Shown piece by piece: positions 11,354 to 22,429 of a stretch of 60,000 nucleotides of DNA (positions are counted from its first letter, which is position 1; the number at the start of each line of letters is the position of its first letter). The notes below the pieces were generated by a model that searched no databases, was not told where the DNA came from, and saw nothing but the letters and a program-made list of their open reading frames with translations. The DNA comes from Antedon mediterranea. Its lineage: Eukaryota; Echinodermata; Crinoidea; Comatulida; Antedonidae. Where the stretch lies: assembly GCF_964355755.1 (NCBI RefSeq), contig NC_092679.1, positions 13,260,932 to 13,320,931 of the forward strand. The letters run 5' to 3'. Position numbers and translations under genes: made by a program.

Positions 11354-11452
11354 GGTGATCAGGTTAAGGCTAAATTCAATCGTATGAGGGATTCACTTCG
11401 AACGAATATAAAGAAAGAAAGGAAGGCGAAGTGGAGTCGCATACTCCATGTT
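11354..11452 (+). pseudogene. MADF/Myb-SANT-like fragment
   Basis: After an acceptor-like ATAATAG the frame reads GDQVKAKFNRMRDSLRTNIKKERKAK. The spacing and basic residues of the run QVKAKFNRMRDSLR match the third helix of MADF-type DNA-binding domains, which occur in transcription regulators and as the second protein of PIF/Harbinger transposons. The first two helices are not found nearby, and the frame soon runs into non-homologous sequence. Most likely a transposon-derived relic; an exon of a host gene is possible. Confidence 0.35.
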
Positions 11453-12017
11453 CAATGTTGTTTCTTTGGAGCGTCAAAAGAAACTCAGTATAATGCGTAT
11501 ATTTAATGCATTTATTGGTGAAAATTACGTTCAATTTTAATATATTTGTCAATGTCAAAACAACAAAAATGTTACTGTTGATACTGTACATTTCGGTAAC
11601 TTTTAAAAATACAAATCGACAAATTCATCGTCATATTACATGTACTGTAGGTTTATACCTCAATGATCTAAATAATATTCCTCTTAGTCTTAGCCTAGGT
11701 AGTGAGATTTGGGTCGGTTGATAATTGAAAACAGCACATTATTAGCAGTAACATGTTCCAGCATTTTAATTGACAAAATATATTTAAATTAAACGTGCAT
11801 TTCAATAATAGATGCATTAAAAGAGGACGCATTCCACTGAGTTTTTAACCCTCTATTATAGTTGCTCTTTTGGAGCTCAATATATTGAACTTCGAGTATG
11901 CTAAATTCGTGAACGGTATGCGAGAAACATGTCTGTAAAAGCATCAATTTAAAAGATTTTACTTTTATGTGATTCTTCTTCATAAAAGGGCTTATGAGGC
12001 CCAATTCTAAGGTGTGG
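11453..12017. other. intergenic, nothing recognised
   Basis: AT-rich. Short overlapping ORFs on both strands have no recognisable composition or motif. Confidence 0.45.
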
Positions 12018-12750
12018 TATCTATATATATAAATTTACGTAAGGTCAAAATTCGGTAAATCGCGCGTTACTTTTAGAATCTTTACTCGAAGTTGGTTCGT
12101 ACTTTCCGTACTGATTTTAACCACCTGATGTAACCCTGTTTACTAATTAAATTGAGTTAGATAATTAGTTATTGAAAATTAAAACGAATGGATGTCTATC
12201 TTCAAAGATACCCGTTCACAATAATACAAGGATGCCTCGCATTTTCCTATCTCCTTCTACGATACTTTTTGTTAATAGCTGAAAACCGGTTGAACAGCTC
12301 GAGGTACAGCATCATAATGTTGAAGACAGACTGATTTTCTTAAAAAAATACTATTTCGATAGATTTAATATACGTTTATACAAATGTATTGATTTGTGAT
12401 GAATGGAACATTCCAAATTATTTGGTTTAACCATAGAGGTATACTGTAGGCTTACCTTCATGGTTTAACACAAGTAGGTAAATTTATGGACCATTGGAGA
12501 ATAAACATAAAAAGTATTGCAATGCTGTACAATACTGTAAATAGGTATTAACCACTTTTGATCGCCATTTGAATCGCAAGGATTCAAGGGTTCTAATTTT
12601 AGTTGACTACATAAATCATTGTGTCTATTTATTCGTTTCTGTGAATGCAATGTATTATAGTCCTGCGGTACGTACATTTGAAATCTCCAGTTTTTTCTCG
12701 CTGGAATTACTGTGCATTCGAGAACCATCTGTGGGCACGACCTAGATGAA
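12018..12750. repeat. segmental duplicate, copy B (partner at 8259-9491)
   Basis: Colinear with copy A (ACCACCTGATGTAACCCTGT, GAAAACCGGTTGAACAGCT, ACCATCTGTGGGCACGACCT) but shorter by two internal blocks. Past 12750 it switches to GC-rich sequence (GACGCCGGATGCGAACTTGA) unrelated to copy A. Confidence 0.75.
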
Positions 12751-12890
12751 CCTGACGCCGGATGCGAACTTGATTGGAACCGGCGCCGGACTAAACCGTG
12801 CCGGAACAGGTGTGAAAGATCCTTAAGACCAGTACTGCACACCGACTCTACTGCACACCGTTTGTTGTACAAAATGGTACTTGATAATTG

Positions 12891-13136
12891 AACCTCTAGG
12901 AGGGCCTTTTCGAATGTCACAGCTTCAATGATGCTTCAGTAACCTCTAGGCGAGCCTTTCGAATGTCACAGCTTCAATGATGCTTCAGTAACCTCTAGGC
13001 GGGCCTGTCGAATGTCACAGCTATAATGATGCTTCAGTAACCTCCAGGCGGGCTTTTCAAATGTCACAGCTTCAATGATGCTTCAGTAACCTCTAGGCGG
13101 GCCTTTCGAATGTCACAGCTTCAATGATGCTTCAGT
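12891..13136. repeat. 49-bp tandem repeat, five copies
   Basis: Each unit starts AACCTCTAGGCGGGCCTTTC and ends CAATGATGCTTCAGT. Copies differ at only a few positions. A sixth copy decays after AACC. No coding potential. Confidence 0.9.
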
Positions 13137-13627
13137 AACCGCCTGCGTGCTTCATAATTGTTTTCATCATCTTACCATCAATCCAGATGGCGAAAAGAGA
13201 AATCCTATATATATCACGAGCTGAAAAAAAATACGTGTAAATAATAATAAATCATAGAATCTGATTATTAGGGATGGAAGAAATATTAATTTATTTTCTG
13301 AAGTTAGGATAAATCAGAAACAGCCTGTAATTGGTCTTTTGTAGAATACCAAGCATGTTTATTCATTATCTTCCATTGATGCCAATATTAGAATTAACTG
13401 TCGAAACGACATGTGTTCATTGGTCATTCTGACGTAATAGTCTGTCATTAGCATACATTAGGAAAATATTGAATACCAGATACACAAATTGGTCTATAGC
13501 ACCTGTACATAAATGAAGATCTTTGTAATGCAATGGGAACAACCAATCAACGCTTTGATAATTTGACAGTTGATAAATATGCATTTTTCTTACAAACGAA
13601 GTTAGAAACGTTTCATTCTATAACTAC
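13137..13627. other. intergenic, nothing recognised
   Basis: About 490 bases of AT-rich sequence without ORF or repeat of note. Confidence 0.45.
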
Positions 13628-13806
13628 GGATAACAATTTATGCTGCCTTTGATGAAAAGAATAATTTCACACGTCCAATCAAATGACGTCATGATTAGTA
13701 AGACCAATACTATCGTGACGATAAACGATTTTATTGTTCATGACGTCATTTAATTGGATTTAAAAAAAACATATTTTATCACAAGACAGCATAATAATGG
13801 TTATCT
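13628..13806. mobile_element. palindromic MITE, copy 1
   Basis: The ends GGATAACAATTTATGCTGCC and (inverted) AGATAACCATTATTATGCTG face each other around inner inverted words TCCAATCAAATGACGTCATGA-like and its complement. A second family member lies at 18695-18842. No coding capacity. Confidence 0.65.
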
Positions 13807-14900
13807 TATAATTCTAAAATGAATGTAATCCAAGTGAGCAGCAGCCGTAAGACAAGTACAAAAAATAACATTCTATAAATAAATTGTGTTAATATTTTTA
13901 ATTAATAAACACGAATGACCCTATCTCATTACAAATAGTAATTATCCCAGTTCAATAAACTAGTAGCTAGACATATCACATACTATACTGTACGTTGATA
14001 CTGAAATTACAACACATAGGATAAAACCTATTCTGTCAAACTGTGGCAATTATTCTGGTGTCACAGATTAACATGTCACTATGATATTGTCATCATTTTA
14101 GACATCGTCCCATGCATGTGATTTATAAACGTTTTCTAACTCACATCATTTTTTCCCGTTTTAAATGTATAATCATAATTTTAAGCACTTGAAAATGTAC
14201 ACTGCACAAATGGATTGTTTGAGAATATACTGTGGTTTGCAATACAATAATAATAATACAATAATAATTATTATACTTGGGCACCCGTGGTTCAGCATGT
14301 AACCAACTTCGCATTCTATAGTAAAACTATCAAAAATAATATTATTTTGTCTGGTCGTAAATACATATATAATAAAAATATTGTTATTGTTAAGTAATGG
14401 AGAATACAACGTTCTTATGAATCTAAGGCCATGTGAAAAGGTACTGTGTAAGGGTTGTGTATGCTACAGTATTTATATATAAGGGAATGTTTATATTGAT
14501 ACCAAACTAAGCAAGTTGTAGGAAATAGATACATAAAGCAGACTTCCTAAGCACCGCTGATAACTCATGGTTAAATTTCGTTTCTTATTTTCTTTCAAAT
14601 CAAAATAGTGGTACACATTGAAATCTAAACCTAAGAACTGCATAGCATGTGACAAAAAAGCTAAATGTTAAAGCTGTAGATACCCAAAAGAAATTATTAA
14701 CCAAAAGACACATATAATGTAGTTTTATAAAGACATGTGATATTACTACTACTATACAGTATTCGATTAGCATAGGATCCCCAGCAGGCAAACATAATAC
14801 TGTACTACAACGTGTACAGACATGCTGCACTTACACTGTTTGACATATTACAGTAATTAGTTCAAACTGTTAAACATCCATACTGTGCATTATACAGATT
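13807..14900. other. AT-rich intergenic DNA
   Basis: No recognisable gene. Contains short A/T-rich simple repeats (for example near 14246-14270). Confidence 0.45.
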
Positions 14901-15660
14901 TCTATACTGTACTTAAAGTAAACAGTACATGTACTGTAAACAGCCATGTACTGGATTGGTATTAGATTGTCCATATACTGGGCATGTCTTTACACATTTT
15001 GCATTGTACATTACATGAAGTGGACATGGTTGGCATAAGTACTTGTACAGTACTGTAACAGTTGCATGCAGTACATGAAATGAGTCTGGTGAAATTGGGA
15101 ACTGTGGCATTCAGTACATGAAATGAACAGGATTGCATACAGTATATGAAATGAACAAGGTTGCATACAGTACATGGAATTGGACAGGTTGCCTACAGTA
15201 CATACAATGTGCATAACAGTACCAGAACATTAAATAGGCATGGTTGCATACAGTGAATGAAATGGATATAGTTGCATACAGTACATGAAATGGGCATGGT
15301 TGCAAGCAGTACATGAAATGGGCATGGATGCATACATTACATTAAATGGACATGGTTGCACACAGTACAGTGCAGTACAGTAGATAAATGGGTATGGTTG
15401 TGTAGAGTATGTGAAATGAGGCATACAGTACATGAAATGGGCATGGATGCATACATTACATTAAATGGACATGGTTGCACACAGTACAGTGCAGTACAGT
15501 AGATAAATGGGTATGGTTGTGTAGAGTATGTGAAATGAGGCATACAGTACATGGAATGGGCATGGTTGCATATAGTACAGTACATGAAATGGGCATGGTT
15601 GCATACATTACATTAAATGGACATAGAATAAGCTACATGATGGCATACAGTGGAGTAGCA
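14900..15660. repeat. minisatellite built on CATACAGTACATGAAATGGGCA
   Basis: Irregular tandem copies of a roughly 28-bp unit (core CATACAGTACATGAAATGG then GCATGGTTG). A higher-order block of about 118 bp is duplicated (about 15311-15430 and 15427-15550). ORFs across it on both strands merely reflect the repeat. Confidence 0.85.
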
Positions 15661-15669
15661 TGGCATACA

Positions 15670-16062
15670 TGGCAGTACACATGTAGTAGTCATAACAGCA
15701 TACAGTACACATACTGGGCATGGCAGTACACATGTAGTAGTCATAACAGCTTACAGTACACATACTGGGCATGGCAGTACACATGTAGTAGTCATAACAG
15801 CATATAGTACACATACTGGGCATGGCAGTACACATGTAGTAGTCATAACAGCTTACAGTACACATACTGGGCATGGCAGTACACATGTAGTAGTCATAAC
15901 AGCATACAGTACACATACTGGGGATGGCAGTACACATGTAGTAGTCATAACAGCATACAGTACACATACTGGGCATGGCAGTACACATGTAGTAGTCATA
16001 ACAGCATACACATACTGGGTATGGCAGTACACATGTAGTAGTCATAACAGCATACAGTACAC
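15670..16062. repeat. 51-bp minisatellite, about 7.8 copies
   Basis: Units start at 15670, 15721, 15772, 15823, 15874, 15925 and 15976 (this one 6 bp short), then a partial copy from 16021. The unit begins TGGCAGTACACATGTAGTAG. Because 51 is a multiple of three, the minus strand stays open and reads a 17-residue repeat (YDYYMCTAMPSMCTVCC). The 6-bp shortening also keeps the frame. I treat the ORF as a by-product. Confidence 0.9.
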
Positions 16063-16515
16063 CATTACATACAGTACATCATTACATACAGTATACAAGG
16101 CCTTAGGCATAGTATGTGTACTGGCCATGGTGACCAACAGTACAGCGTACAGTACATGTACTGGTCATGACAGCATACAGTACATGTGCTGGTCATGACA
16201 GCATACAGTTCACTCTACAATGTGTACTGAGCATAGAGTACACCATTACATACAGTATACAAGGCCTTAGGCATAGTATGTGTACTGGCCATGGCGACCA
16301 ACAGTACAGCATACAGTACATGTACTGGGCATAGCAGCATACTGTACAGTACATGTACTGGGCATAGCAGCATACAGTACATGTGCTGGTCATGACAGCA
16401 TACAGTTCACTCTAGTCTACAATGTGTACTGAGCATAGAGTACACCATTACATACAGTATACAAGGCCTAGGCATAGTATGTGTACTGGCCATGGCGACC
16501 AACAGTACACATACT
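16063..16515. repeat. higher-order tandem repeat (~170-190 bp unit, ~2.5 copies)
   Basis: The blocks CACCATTACATACAGTATAC, AAGGCCTTAGGCATAGTATG, TGTACTGGCCATGGCGACCA and GCATACAGTTCACTC recur in order. It is related in word content (TACAGTACATG) to the two arrays on its left. Confidence 0.85.
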
Positions 16516-18694
16516 ATGCACACCAACATGTTCAAATACAGTAATTGCCTGGTGATGTATAGTTGTGTAAAGAGCATTCTATCGTAGGAATGATAGTGTA
16601 CAGATTAAAATTGATTAATGCACAGTATAATATTGTTAAAAATTTGAGCCAGTCGTAGTGGTAGTAGTAGTAATAATAATAGTATTTGAATTTGTTTTCA
16701 TTAGACAAGGCCTAACACATTTAATAAAATGGTAATTCAATTTCAAAATAGAAATCCGATAATACTGATTTTTTTAACTGAAACTGAAAACGAACTAAAT
16801 ATAACAAATTTTAAATGTACAGTATAACAAAGTATAAAACAAAGCAAGGTCAAGACAATAACAAAGAAAAGTCAATAATATTCGAAAATACACCTTACAT
16901 GTTTTAGGTGTTAATACTTAGTTCATCAGTGATTTAATGTGTACAAATAATCTATATCACAAATTAGAGGATAAAACTGCTACAGTATGCAAGCAGGGAA
17001 CTAACTGTACAAATTCATTAAAAATATTTCTATATTGTTGTATTCTTCCTTTGTGATTGATTTATAGTCAACTTATTACCACAAATTTAATTTTCTATAC
17101 AGAACTTAACATTTAAACTATGAGCACTGCATTGTATTATTACAAACATTTTGAATTATTGCTTTAGTTGAAACGTTGATCTTTACCAATGTTTTAATCA
17201 CTCAAAAAATACCATCTTCCAAAAATTAGGTGCCTTCTTCACACTGTACATTTTTCGGTAAAACTTACCTAGGCCGTAGCCACTGACATAATGGCGCAGA
17301 GAGGGAAGCAAGCCCTTGTTGGAGCAAGATTATCAAACAACATAGCCTTGGTTAGAGCATGGACCTATACATTAGATGTAATATAAATTATAGGTCCATG
17401 GTTGGAGAGAAGTCAAGTGGCTATTTATTAGATTGAACAAGTTGAAACCAGTTTAAACCGGTGGCAACAGCTTCTAGTAATATGGAATTGTCTGTTTGAT
17501 TGATCAACAATTGAGGGCACAATGTGGTATGGTGACAATACTACTTCTAGTGACTTCAGTATATGGATTAGACTAGCTCAGTCATTCTTTCTGAGCAAGG
17601 TATAATTGAGGTAAGTTGACAGAAAGGAAGTTATAAAAAGCATTGCCTGACAGGTCACTAGATTAGTTTTACCGAATAAAATTCAGTGTGAATGAGGTAC
17701 AGTTTTTCTATAATTACACCCTCTTGATCATATTTATTTGATGTCTTTTGACAATCTTAAGGTTAGGTTCACACTACTGATTCGGCCTTTACAACATATC
17801 AATCTTATTCCATGGTGCAATACCAGAATTCAAATGGTAGACTGCATTAGCCCTAGGTTTTAATGAAAGAGAAATTCCCTTGATGTGATTTATAAAGGAG
17901 CGAGTGACAGGTCCAAAATCGTATTAATGGAAACTAAAAGTATAATTTGGATTTAGAAACCCACAATGCAAAGCAATCTATAGGATACAACATATAATGC
18001 AGTAATAGTTGATTACCTTCAAGATATATATTATAAACAATAATTAAAATAATAATACATAAGAGAACTCTTAATCATGATTATTTGAGGTAAAAACTAA
18101 GTTTCTATGACAAAATGTCTGCAGTAATTTGGTAATAAAGATCAAAATATAAAATAACAATAAACTGTTTTCAGGTCAAAAAATCGTAATCCAATAAATG
18201 GGATACTAAAAATAAAAAAAGTGGTTTGTACGTAAAGATTTAGTGGCTACATAAGTTTGAGCATCAGTAAAAAATGTTGTGGACTTGCAATAGAGGTTAC
18301 CATTAAAAAAGGGTAAGTTAAACATTATGGCTATGGACATGAGGTTACAGCACAATAACAGGCTTAAAAAAAATGTTAATTTGAGGACAAACATTGAAAC
18401 AATACATAAAGTTAAGTGCTAAAATTACTGCAGTATTTATATGGAAATTGCTGAAGTAATGTATTTCACAGATTGCATAGAATACTACAAACAGGTAACA
18501 TGCTAATTAAAAAAAAACTAACAATGTCTGAAGTTTTTGTGGTGAAGTTGGCAGTATGTTGGGAAACAGTACCCTGTTCCTTTGGACGTTAGCATAACAT
18601 TACACTAGAAAAATAACTTGACGATAATTAGATATAAATATATATATATTTTTCTTACATAAAACAAAACAGTTTTCACCCTAAAACTAATATA
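16516..18694. other. intergenic, nothing coding recognised
   Basis: AT-rich. A hairpin lies at about 17362-17402 (ATGGACCTATA ... TATAGGTCCAT). No gene-like ORF on either strand. Confidence 0.45.
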
Positions 18695-18842
18695 GGATAT
18701 TAACCATACCATTTATGCTGCATTCAATCAAAGAATGTCATGATTAGTATAAGCAATAATATTTTTTATTCTTATTGATCATGATGTCATTTGATTGGAT
18801 TTTAAAATATTATTTTCATCAAAGACAACATAAATGTTATCC
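18695..18842. mobile_element. palindromic MITE, copy 2
   Basis: Inverted ends GGATATTAACCATACCATTT / GGATAACATTTATGTTGTCT and inner words such as CATGATGTCATTTGATTGGA match the MITE at 13628-13806. The copy is shorter and more diverged. Confidence 0.6.
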
Positions 18843-19026
18843 TTTGGTTCTAGTATAAAAACATTTCTAATTTCTTTTTTTTTATGTAAGAAAAATGTAT
18901 GTATCTATTTATCGTTATCGTCCTAGTGTACTCTTAAAAAAAACTTGCGTTTCACAGGAATTGTTGTCTTTTGAAATTTATTTGATTACAGAACCCTCTT
19001 CACCTTTGGAACTCAACATTTCCCCA

Positions 19027-19216
19027 TTAAGAAACCTTTACACCTGCTCCCATCCGGCTGCGGCTCCAGTCGGATTGCATGTACAGAATTAACAAATTTT
19101 TGTTTTCAAGACGCGCCACATGCAAATCAAGTAAAAAGATTGGCGCAAGATGCGTCATGAAACATTGAGACCCAATGTTATTTGCCGGGTGCAGAGCAGG
19201 TGTGAAAGTGCCTTAA
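19027..19216. mobile_element. 190-bp MITE bounded by TTAA
   Basis: The left end TTAAGAAACCTTTACACCTG matches the inverted right end TTAAGGCACTTTCACACCTG. Both stop at TTAA, a target site used by piggyBac- and Kolobok-type transposases. A similar single end (ACAGGTGTGAAAGATCCTTA) is at about 12797-12816. Confidence 0.6.
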
Positions 19217-21812
19217 AAAGGGTGTGCCCTAAATAGCGTTGATCACAGTGTTACATATTTTGCTCCTTGTTTGCTTTTACACCTGCAACGGTGCATACTG
19301 TAATTTTGATATAGAATATAATTAAATCTTTGCAACAATAAATACTGTTCCGTGATCAATTTAAAGACCAACACCGTTAAAAATAACAATAACTTAAGAG
19401 TGAAATATAAATGCATTTGTCTTCACAAGACAGTTTAATACAATAGCTATATTGTAGGGATAATAACAAATTAATAATACTGTAATAGGAGTTTACTATA
19501 AAATGAAAACCAAATGTATTGATAGTATTAAGAAAAATTCACCTAAAGTAAAATAATTACTGCTCTGTAATGCTTCAATGTCCATACCTCACATTAACAA
19601 GCACACTGTATGGCTAAATATTAATTTCTAATAAAATATTTCGGCATGATTAGCAATTGTTATGTTGTCCAAGCACAGAATCAATACAGATTCAGATTAG
19701 GCTCAGTAGGATAATTTTTTTCTTCTTATAGTTTTGCCAATTTTGTGTTAATGAAAAAAAAAAAAAAACCTACTACTGGGACAAAATATATAAAAATCAA
19801 TCAGACATGCAATTTCAAAGAAAACTGCCTTTCTAAGGGGGAAGCTTAAAGAGAAGGCTATAGGCGGTGTTAGCAGAATAAGAGCTATTTGATGGACTAA
19901 TTCATTATCCAATAGTGGGTGTTATATAAAAGTTTTTTCATAATTGTATTTTCTTCTCTTTAGAGAGAGAGTTTATTGTTTGTTTATCCAGGTATAGGTT
20001 CGTAATAGACTAGGGCTGTATTATGAGTTAAGCTATTTTCTTTTCACTTTGTGCTTTGGCAATATAACAAATTTGTTTGGCTTATGTTCTTTTAAAACAG
20101 GTGTCATATAGTTTCCTACTGCATATCAGTAAACTTTACTCTTCTAACCATCCACAGTCAGTCATACTGACTAACACAACTCCAATAAATAGTTTCAGAT
20201 TTCTTGTTGATTAACAGTGGAAAAAACCAACATTATACGTACACATGATGTGAAGTGAAAATAGGCCTTCAAATGCATGTTTGGCATTCCATAGGCTTTG
20301 ACTGTCAAGTGAAGACAAAATGGTTGTCCAAATACACATTTGGCATTCAATAGACTGTCTCAAATGCAGATATGTTATCTTGTTTAATATATTTTAGTTA
20401 TTTTGTTTAATACTTGTAACAACCCCTAGATTGAATTGAATAGATGTATTATACGGTTAAATAGAAATTCTCATATTACAACACTTGGAAGAGGAATAGG
20501 ATTTTGACCAAAGACTTGGAATTGAAAGCAAAGCATGAATACCAACATATCTACATTACATTTAAACTGAACTCCAGAAAAAGTGTCAAAATTAGGCACC
20601 ACAATATTCACCACCATATTTTGTTTAGTTCATACTTTAATGACTATAATTCATTTGGTTTCATTATATTTATTACATTCTTCTTTTTCAGTGTTTATGG
20701 TTTTAAGATTCAAGTGTTTTACAGTAGCTTTGAAAATATCAAAGTCAAATATTACCAGCCATGCACAAAAAGCGTAAGCTATTCTACCAAAAATAATCAC
20801 TGGATATATTTGTAGTACCGTGTAAATTGAAAACAAGAAAAATTAAAGTTAACCTCATGATTTCAGTTTTGACCTAGTTCACCTGTGAGTTTACAAAAAG
20901 AGAGTTCAGTATAATTCTCAATATAAACATTAAAACAATTTTCAGCATTATTTGCTTATTATTACTTTGCATGATCTTGAAATACCAATCGACTCTGCAA
21001 TTGAATCGTATCAATATACCATAACATGCAGCGATTACAAATCTGCATATATATCATACATCTAATAAAAAAATAGTCACATATTTGTATAGAACAGTCC
21101 CTACTGGAAGGAATTAAGTAAGAATTGTTAAAAGAAATGTTGGGAATGTAATGTTTTATCTTAAGAACACAGATCAATCAACAATATATTTAAATTTTTT
21201 TTTACTAAGAATCGATTAGGAACATAGGTTTTCCAGAGATCGTTGTGTCTATTATGTTACAACCAAGAACTGCCTCGCATATCATGTTTAAATTAATTTT
21301 ACAAATATAATAATTATTAAAGTAGTGAATAAATATGAACTATTTTATTATTATTTATATAAAAAATGCGAGTGATTTCCATGGTCTATCTTTTTGTTCT
21401 TTCTCTATTCTAGGTAATGATTGGGTAATTTGTGTTACATTATTGCACAAGAGCAAAAAAAAAAAAATTAAATTAAACTGTTATATAAGAATCTTTCGCA
21501 ATTTCACAACCAATTAGTTAGTATCCTCATTCTGTCTAATAGCAGCAATAATATTCAGGATCATTCAACACAATCGTTTCCATTCCTCGCTCGTTTGCTG
21601 GTAGCTCAGTAGATTGAATAAAGGTTGCAAGATAACAGTGCTGCAGTTCGCTACTGTACCAAAACAGCTTGCGTCACAAAATTGTGTTGATAGCGTGAAA
21701 ATTTATTTGCATATAACACAAGAAACGACAATGTAGCTGGGTCCAAGCTTGAAGTTGCTACGTCGTTAAATATAATAGTAAATTACACATTCTTATAGGA
21801 ACGTCTGCAAAC
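19217..21812. other. intergenic region between the repeats and the 3' end of SOS
   Basis: No supportable gene. Near 20270-20365 two loosely matching ~45-base stretches (TTTGGCATTCCATAGG and TTTGGCATTCAATAGA) stand in direct orientation. Otherwise AT-rich sequence. Confidence 0.45.
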
Positions 21813-21818
21813 TTTATT
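21813..21818 (-). promoter_or_regulatory. candidate SOS polyadenylation signal AATAAA
   Basis: AATAAA on the minus strand, 30 bases after the SOS stop codon. A second AATAAA lies at 21702-21707. Either would end the mRNA; the second gives a more ordinary 3' UTR. Confidence 0.35.
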
Positions 21819-21848
21819 TAAAGTAGGTTATCAGTATGCGTAGTATGG

Positions 21849-22429
21849 TCAAACACCTGGACCAGGAGTTCTATCATTATCTGTTGGAGGTCCGTGGAAA
21901 TATCCTCTTCTGTCACTACCCTCATTGTTATAATGTCCAGTCATTTGTATGGACATATGTGTCCCTGAGGGTGACCTGTGTGCTGAAGGTGAATGATGCA
22001 CGTGATATTGACTGTGCGACATTTGTGGCATGCCAGCCAATAAATTCATTGGAAAGTTCTCGTGCGTTTCCGGTTGTGCGCAAAATGACGTTTGCCAGCC
22101 TCTGTTGGCGGAGGAAGGTTCGTTTGGAATGTTTGATTGTTCTGTTTCAGGAGATGAAGGAAGATTTCTGAAATTCTGATTGGCTGGTTGAATAGGTTGG
22201 GGCAGCTTTTTAACTGTCCCTCTTGAATGTATATATGTCTTTGGGGGCAATTGTGGAATTCCATTTGTGTTTGAAGTCTTCGGGGGCACAGCTGGCGGTT
22301 GTCTGTTGGAGGTGGGTTTTGGGGGTAATGGTGGCAATGGCTGATTCCTTGATGGTCTTGGTGGAATCGGCGGTGGAATATGTTCAGTGTTTAGCGTGTG
22401 TCCAACTTGGCTTCTACTGTTTACTGAAG
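21849..22429 (-). CDS. SOS1: SOS terminal exon (GRB2-binding proline-rich tail, stop)
   Basis: 193 codons including stop TGA at 21849-21851. Four PxxPx(R/K) SH3 ligands are visible: [22 protein letters not shown] and IPQLPPKTY; the last is nearly the human IPKLPPKTY. The remainder is Ser/His/Pro-rich and low in conservation, ending TPGPGV. Acceptor CACACAG, incoming phase 1. Confidence 0.95.

Noticed and set aside
12465-12920. 151-codon minus-strand ORF
   Set aside because: Runs through the segmental duplicate and into the 49-bp tandem repeat; the frame is not kept in copy A.
15475-16045. Long ORFs on both strands across 15.5-16.0 kb
   Set aside because: Produced by a 51-bp repeat, a multiple of three; composition (Cys, Tyr, Met) is that of the repeat, not of a protein family.
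12891-16062. CRISPR-like arrays
   Set aside because: These are head-to-tail tandem repeats without unique spacers, in an animal genome.
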